In this document: one piece after another, positions 13,678 to 16,804 of the stretch
How the letters are laid out: the number at the start of each line of letters is the position of its first letter
Numbering within the stretch: position 1 is the first letter of the stretch
Source: JAAETI01 sp965368515
GTDB taxonomy: Bacteria > Actinomycetota > Acidimicrobiia > Spongiisociales > UBA5794
Assembly: GCA_965368515.1 (NCBI GenBank)
Contig: CBDUNF010000059.1
Location: forward strand, 1-16,804
Length of the DNA stretch: 16,804 nucleotides
Reading direction: 5' to 3'
Notes under the pieces: model-generated
The model's input: the letters and a program-made list of their open reading frames with translations, nothing else
Database searches by the model: none
What the model was told of the DNA's origin: nothing
Translations under genes and position numbers: made by a program

Positions 13678-14585
13678 TGGAACATCGTATCCATCAGCCA
13701 CATGCCAAAGATGCGCCCCTGCTCGATGGAGCCGATCCGGGTGTCAGCAGCCATGACGCGCATCCGGCTCGTCGACAGCGACTCGTCGCCGGCGTCTGAG
13801 CTGTCGACAACTAGCGCTGAGAGCAGACCGTCGTAGGCGGTGAGTATGCCGGCCGTGCCACCGGGAAGGCCGAGCGATGCGAGTACCCGGTCGGCCGGAC
13901 CCTTCAGCGCCTTGCCGCCAAAGAGCGGGCTGACCGCCACGACGCGCGGAGCTGACCGGACTGCGGCCTCGATCCCGGGAATCTCCAGGATCGGCCAGAT
14001 CGAAAGCGGCGGATTGGATGGGGCGATGACGACCAAGTCTGCAGCGGCAATTGCGTCGAGGATGCCCGGGGCCGGTTTTGCGGTGGCGGCTCCGCGGTAC
14101 TCGAGGCCGATGACATCGTCGGCGTGGCCCCGCGTGACGAAGTACTCCTGGAAGTCGAGCCAGGTGCCATCGGCGATCTGAACGAGGGTTCGAATGCTGT
14201 CATCGGACGCCGGCAGAATCCGGGGTCCAACGCCGAGTGATGTCGCGATCTCGGTGGTTACCTGCGACAGCGGAACCGCCGCCCGGAGCGAGTTGGTGCG
14301 ATGAAGACATGTAGCCAGGTCACGATCACCGAGTCGGAACGAGGTATCGATGCCACGTGCTGCCAGCTCGTCCATCACAAAGAAGGTGTCGTCGGCCAAT
14401 CCCCAGCCCTGCGGGCCCTCGATGCCGGCGAGCGTGTATGTGACTGTGTCGAGATCTGCCGCTACGTGCGCACCATACATATAATCGTCGTCGCCCACGT
14501 TGACGACTACCGTCAGTCGGTCCGGTGCGACAGCTTCGGATAGCGCACGAGCCATACGCGCGCCACCAACGCCACCACAAAGCAC
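13674..14585 (-). CDS. cofD: 2-phospho-L-lactate-type transferase of F420 synthesis
   Basis: A 303-residue cytoplasmic transferase (CofD/FbiA) that moves the phospholactate-type moiety from its activated GDP form onto Fo, giving F420-0 or its dehydro form. Seen are GGVGGAR (4-10), NVGDDDYMYG (29-38), LGDRDLAT (86-93), APSNPPLSI (188-196) and SPLFGGKALKGPADR (219-233), all hallmarks of the family. The only usable start in frame is GTG at 14585, because an in-frame TGA lies at 14613-14615 and the codons between are not standard starts. This leaves the first beta-strand about four residues shorter than in relatives I recall, and no Shine-Dalgarno is visible. It heads the cofD-cofE-fpg operon and reads divergently from the large membrane protein gene. 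Fo synthase and CofC are not in the window. Confidence 0.94.
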   Translation of the reverse strand: MLCGGVGGARMARALSEAVAPDRLTVVVNVGDDDYMYGAHVAADLDTVTYTLAGIEGPQGWGLADDTFFVMDELAARGIDTSFRLGDRDLATCLHRTNSLRAAVPLSQVTTEIATSLGVGPRILPASDDSIRTLVQIADGTWLDFQEYFVTRGHADDVIGLEYRGAATAKPAPGILDAIAAADLVVIAPSNPPLSIWPILEIPGIEAAVRSAPRVVAVSPLFGGKALKGPADRVLASLGLPGGTAGILTAYDGLLSALVVDSSDAGDESLSTSRMRVMAADTRIGSIEQGRIFGMWLMDTMFQ

Positions 14586-14634
14586 AACGACATCAAGATT
14601 GCGATAGATCGGTCACGACTCCAGAATGCGGCCT

Positions 14635-16804
14635 ATGTCATCCCCCGGGAACCCAAAACCTAAGGTCGTCGCCGCCGTGCTTGCGCACGAGAGCGTCGAG
14701 GTTTCGGACACGATCGCCCGAGTGCGTGCCCAAGCTTACGGGACCGACCGCATCGTCGTAGTCGGATCCGGTACCGCCGGTCGTCATGCCGCCGATGGTG
14801 CAGGCGTTGAATGGATGAGTACGGTTCCGAACTTGCTCGGGTCCATCGATCCTTCGGTCACTCACCTCTGGTTTGTGTACGCAATGGCACTGCCGCGGCC
14901 CGACGCCCTTGGCGCTCTTGTCGAGGAGGGTGAGCGTGCCGATGCGGCGGTCGCCGGTTCGAAGCTGGTTCACGCTGAGGATCCAGAGCGTCTCATCGCA
15001 GTTGGGATAGCGACCGACGTTTTCGACGTCCCCTATCTCGGACTCGAGGAAGACGAGATTGACGCTGGCCAATACGACGTCGTGCGCGATGTTGCGGCCG
15101 TTGCCGGTGTCTCGATGCTGATTCGGCGTGACCTTGCGCGCGGCGTAGGTGGTCCCGATCCGAAGATGCCGCCGGAGGCTGCGGCCATCGATCTGTGCCA
15201 GCGAGCTCGACTACGTGGGGCGCGAGTGGTGGTCGTTCCGTCGTCAGAGGTCATGTACCCGGCGGACCGATTCCGAGCCGAATCGTGGCGGGAATGGGCT
15301 GGACGGATTCGAGCAATGCTCAAGGTCTACAGCCTGCTCACTTTGGTCTGGGCGATTCCGCTGCGGATCTTGATTGGTCTGATCGAAGTGGTCGTGGCGC
15401 CATTCCTGGGCCGCTGGGCTCTCTTTGACTTCGTGCGCGCCTGGCTGTGGAACATCTGGCATCTGCCGTCTCTGGTTCGGGAGAGATTTGCGGCACGCAA
15501 GGGCAAGGCTTTCGGTGATGCGGAACTGTTCCGATTCCAGATGCGTGGCTCGGCGATCCTGTCGGACCTCGGGGCGCAGATCGGCGGCAAGCTGCGCGCC
15601 CGTTTGGATCGGTCGGATGGGTTGAGTGTCGCATCAATCGGGAGCGACCTCCGGCAACCGGCATTCATCGTTGGTGCCCTCACCGTTGTTGTCTCGCTTC
15701 TAGCCGTCCGGGCGCTGTGGGACATGGGGTGGCCGGCCGTTGGCTATAGCCTGCCTCTTCCCGATTCGGGTGCGGACGCCATTGGTGCCTACGGCGGCGG
15801 CTGGAACCCGGCCGGGTTCGGGTCGGTCGAGCAGCTACCGCCCCTTATCGCACTGGCCGGGGCCGTGCAGTGGCTTCTGTTCGATTCCCCGCAGCTGGCT
15901 GCTTGGTCGTTGAGCCTGGTTGCGCTCGTGGCCGGTATCTGGGGCACTATCAGGTTGCTCCGTAGCTGGGAGATCGAAGTCACCGCCGCATGGGCGGCCG
16001 GCATCGTGCTGATGGCAGGCCCCGGTGCACAGGCGATTGGCGACAGAACTGCGATAGGTCAGCTGCTGGCGCTCGGGGTCTTGCCATGGGCAATCCGCGT
16101 AGCGTCGACTCGTTGGCCGTGGAGTTGGACACGCCGTCTTGGGCGGGTGGCAGCGGTTGCTTGGATTGTCGGCTTGGTCGGCTTGCTTGCACCACCTCTG
16201 CTGGCAGTTCCGGTGGCCGTGTTGGCCCTGCGCGCGATGCTCAAGCCAAACTCCGCCGACTCCTGGAAAGCGTTGGCTGTTGGTCTGGTTGGGTCCGTGC
16301 TGGCACTCCCGCTGCTTCTGCCCTGGATTGCCAATGTCGACCTCGAGTCGTACTTGAGCGTCGGCTCCGAGTATTGGACCCCAGGTCTGATCCCTCTGGT
16401 TGCCGTCGGTGCGGCGTTCGGAGCCGGTTGGCTTACCTCGTCCGGTCGCCAACTCGATGCGATATTGCTCGGTGGGGTCCTCACGGGTGCCGGTGCGATC
16501 CTCGCCCGCGGGTCCGATCTAGGGATGGGTCGCGAGGTTGTGGTTTCGGGGCTGGCAGTCGTCAGCCTTGGCAGCGCTCTCATCGTTGGCGGCGTCTTGG
16601 ATTCGCTGCGGTCGTCCGAGATACACGGGATGCGTCGACTGCTCAACGGGTTGGGGAGCGTCGCCGCCGTCGCCCTCCTGGCTACGACGCTGATTCCCCT
16701 CTACCACGGCCGTGGTGGTCTGGCGGCTGATGAATTCACCGAACCGCTCCGGTTTACAGCGGCAGCGGATGGAGATGCGACCGCATCACGTATCTTGCTG
16801 GTCG
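14635..16804 (+). CDS. Large membrane protein with degenerate GT2-like N-terminal domain, partial
   Basis: The frame is open from the ATG at 14635 to the window end (723 codons, no stop), so the C-terminus is missing. Residues about 10-215 look like a GT-A family 2 glycosyltransferase: a VVAAVLAH strand, DRIVVVGSG, WFVYAMALPRPDAL, VAGVSMLIRRD and DLCQRARLRGARV. The residues that should bind nucleotide and metal seem lost: the expected Asp-rich turn after the fourth strand reads VYA (81-83), and the later acidic cluster reads EAAAID (181-186). Several hydrophobic membrane segments follow (about 231-258, 342-360 and more to about 690), with an extracytoplasmic-looking GWNPAGFGS near 389-397. 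Large GT/membrane proteins of this layout occur in Actinobacteria near F420 genes, as I recall. The function is unassigned; a role in cell-envelope polysaccharide assembly is inference. It reads divergently from cofD with a 49-bp gap. Confidence 0.8.
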   Translation, partial: MSSPGNPKPKVVAAVLAHESVEVSDTIARVRAQAYGTDRIVVVGSGTAGRHAADGAGVEWMSTVPNLLGSIDPSVTHLWFVYAMALPRPDALGALVEEGERADAAVAGSKLVHAEDPERLIAVGIATDVFDVPYLGLEEDEIDAGQYDVVRDVAAVAGVSMLIRRDLARGVGGPDPKMPPEAAAIDLCQRARLRGARVVVVPSSEVMYPADRFRAESWREWAGRIRAMLKVYSLLTLVWAIPLRILIGLIEVVVAPFLGRWALFDFVRAWLWNIWHLPSLVRERFAARKGKAFGDAELFRFQMRGSAILSDLGAQIGGKLRARLDRSDGLSVASIGSDLRQPAFIVGALTVVVSLLAVRALWDMGWPAVGYSLPLPDSGADAIGAYGGGWNPAGFGSVEQLPPLIALAGAVQWLLFDSPQLAAWSLSLVALVAGIWGTIRLLRSWEIEVTAAWAAGIVLMAGPGAQAIGDRTAIGQLLALGVLPWAIRVASTRWPWSWTRRLGRVAAVAWIVGLVGLLAPPLLAVPVAVLALRAMLKPNSADSWKALAVGLVGSVLALPLLLPWIANVDLESYLSVGSEYWTPGLIPLVAVGAAFGAGWLTSSGRQLDAILLGGVLTGAGAILARGSDLGMGREVVVSGLAVVSLGSALIVGGVLDSLRSSEIHGMRRLLNGLGSVAAVALLATTLIPLYHGRGGLAADEFTEPLRFTAAADGDATASRILLV

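Noticed and set aside
15835..16730. Overlapping open frames on both strands within the last 1 kb
   Set aside because: The uninterrupted 723-codon frame from 14635 with hydrophobic segments explains this region; the others are shadows.
1..16804. Search by eye for tRNA, rRNA, CRISPR arrays, insertion sequences and att sites
   Set aside because: No cloverleaf, regularly spaced repeat, transposase or terminal inverted repeat was recognised. The long repeats seen belong to the SLH/beta-helix duplication.

Overview
The window looks like a chromosomal piece of a high-GC Gram-positive bacterium. The presence of coenzyme F420 genes (cofD, cofE), Actinobacteria-style SLH repeats with a GC...YCP cysteine pair, frequent GTG starts and high GC all point to Actinomycetota, perhaps an Acidimicrobiia-like lineage. 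That placement is inference and has not been checked against a database.

Layout. (1) 1-1158, plus strand: the end of an initiating sugar-phosphate transferase, then a WecG/TagA/CpsF glycosyltransferase, closed by a perfect 13-bp hairpin. (2) 1288-6314, minus strand: UDP-glucose 6-dehydrogenase (ugd) followed by two tandem 565-residue paralogues. Each paralogue has a signal peptide, three SLH repeats and a right-handed beta-helix, and each gene is followed by its own hairpin or shares one. (3) 6315-6629: a divergent regulatory region with several dyads. (4) 6630-9913, plus strand: a Wzz/bacterial tyrosine-kinase fusion and then asparaginyl-tRNA synthetase. (5) 9914-9970: a convergent junction carrying a perfect 26-bp palindrome. 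(6) 9971-11937, minus strand: gmd-fcl, the GDP-mannose to GDP-L-fucose pathway, overlapping by GTGA. (7) 12093-14585, minus strand: a tightly packed cofD-cofE-fpg operon. (8) 14635 to the end, plus strand: the first 723 codons of a large membrane protein with a glycosyltransferase-like N-terminus, running off the window.

How the genes fit together. Regions 1-4 and 6 form a cell-surface or exopolysaccharide locus. The sugar-phosphate transferase starts a lipid-linked repeat unit and the WecG-type enzyme adds a second sugar. Ugd supplies UDP-glucuronate, Gmd/Fcl supply GDP-fucose, and the Wzz-kinase controls chain length or export. The two secreted SLH/beta-helix proteins are well placed to sit on the cell surface and bind, cleave or epimerise the polymer, but their activity cannot be read from sequence. 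Region 7 is F420 biosynthesis (the lactyl-phosphate transfer and glutamylation steps) with a DNA-repair glycosylase attached.

The points most worth a second look are the tandem SLH/beta-helix pair, with an 83-bp fully identical signal-peptide segment and a shared upstream block; the apparently degenerate active site of the partial glycosyltransferase; the missing tyrosine tail of the BY-kinase; and the 26-bp palindrome. No RNA genes, CRISPR arrays or insertion sequences were seen.
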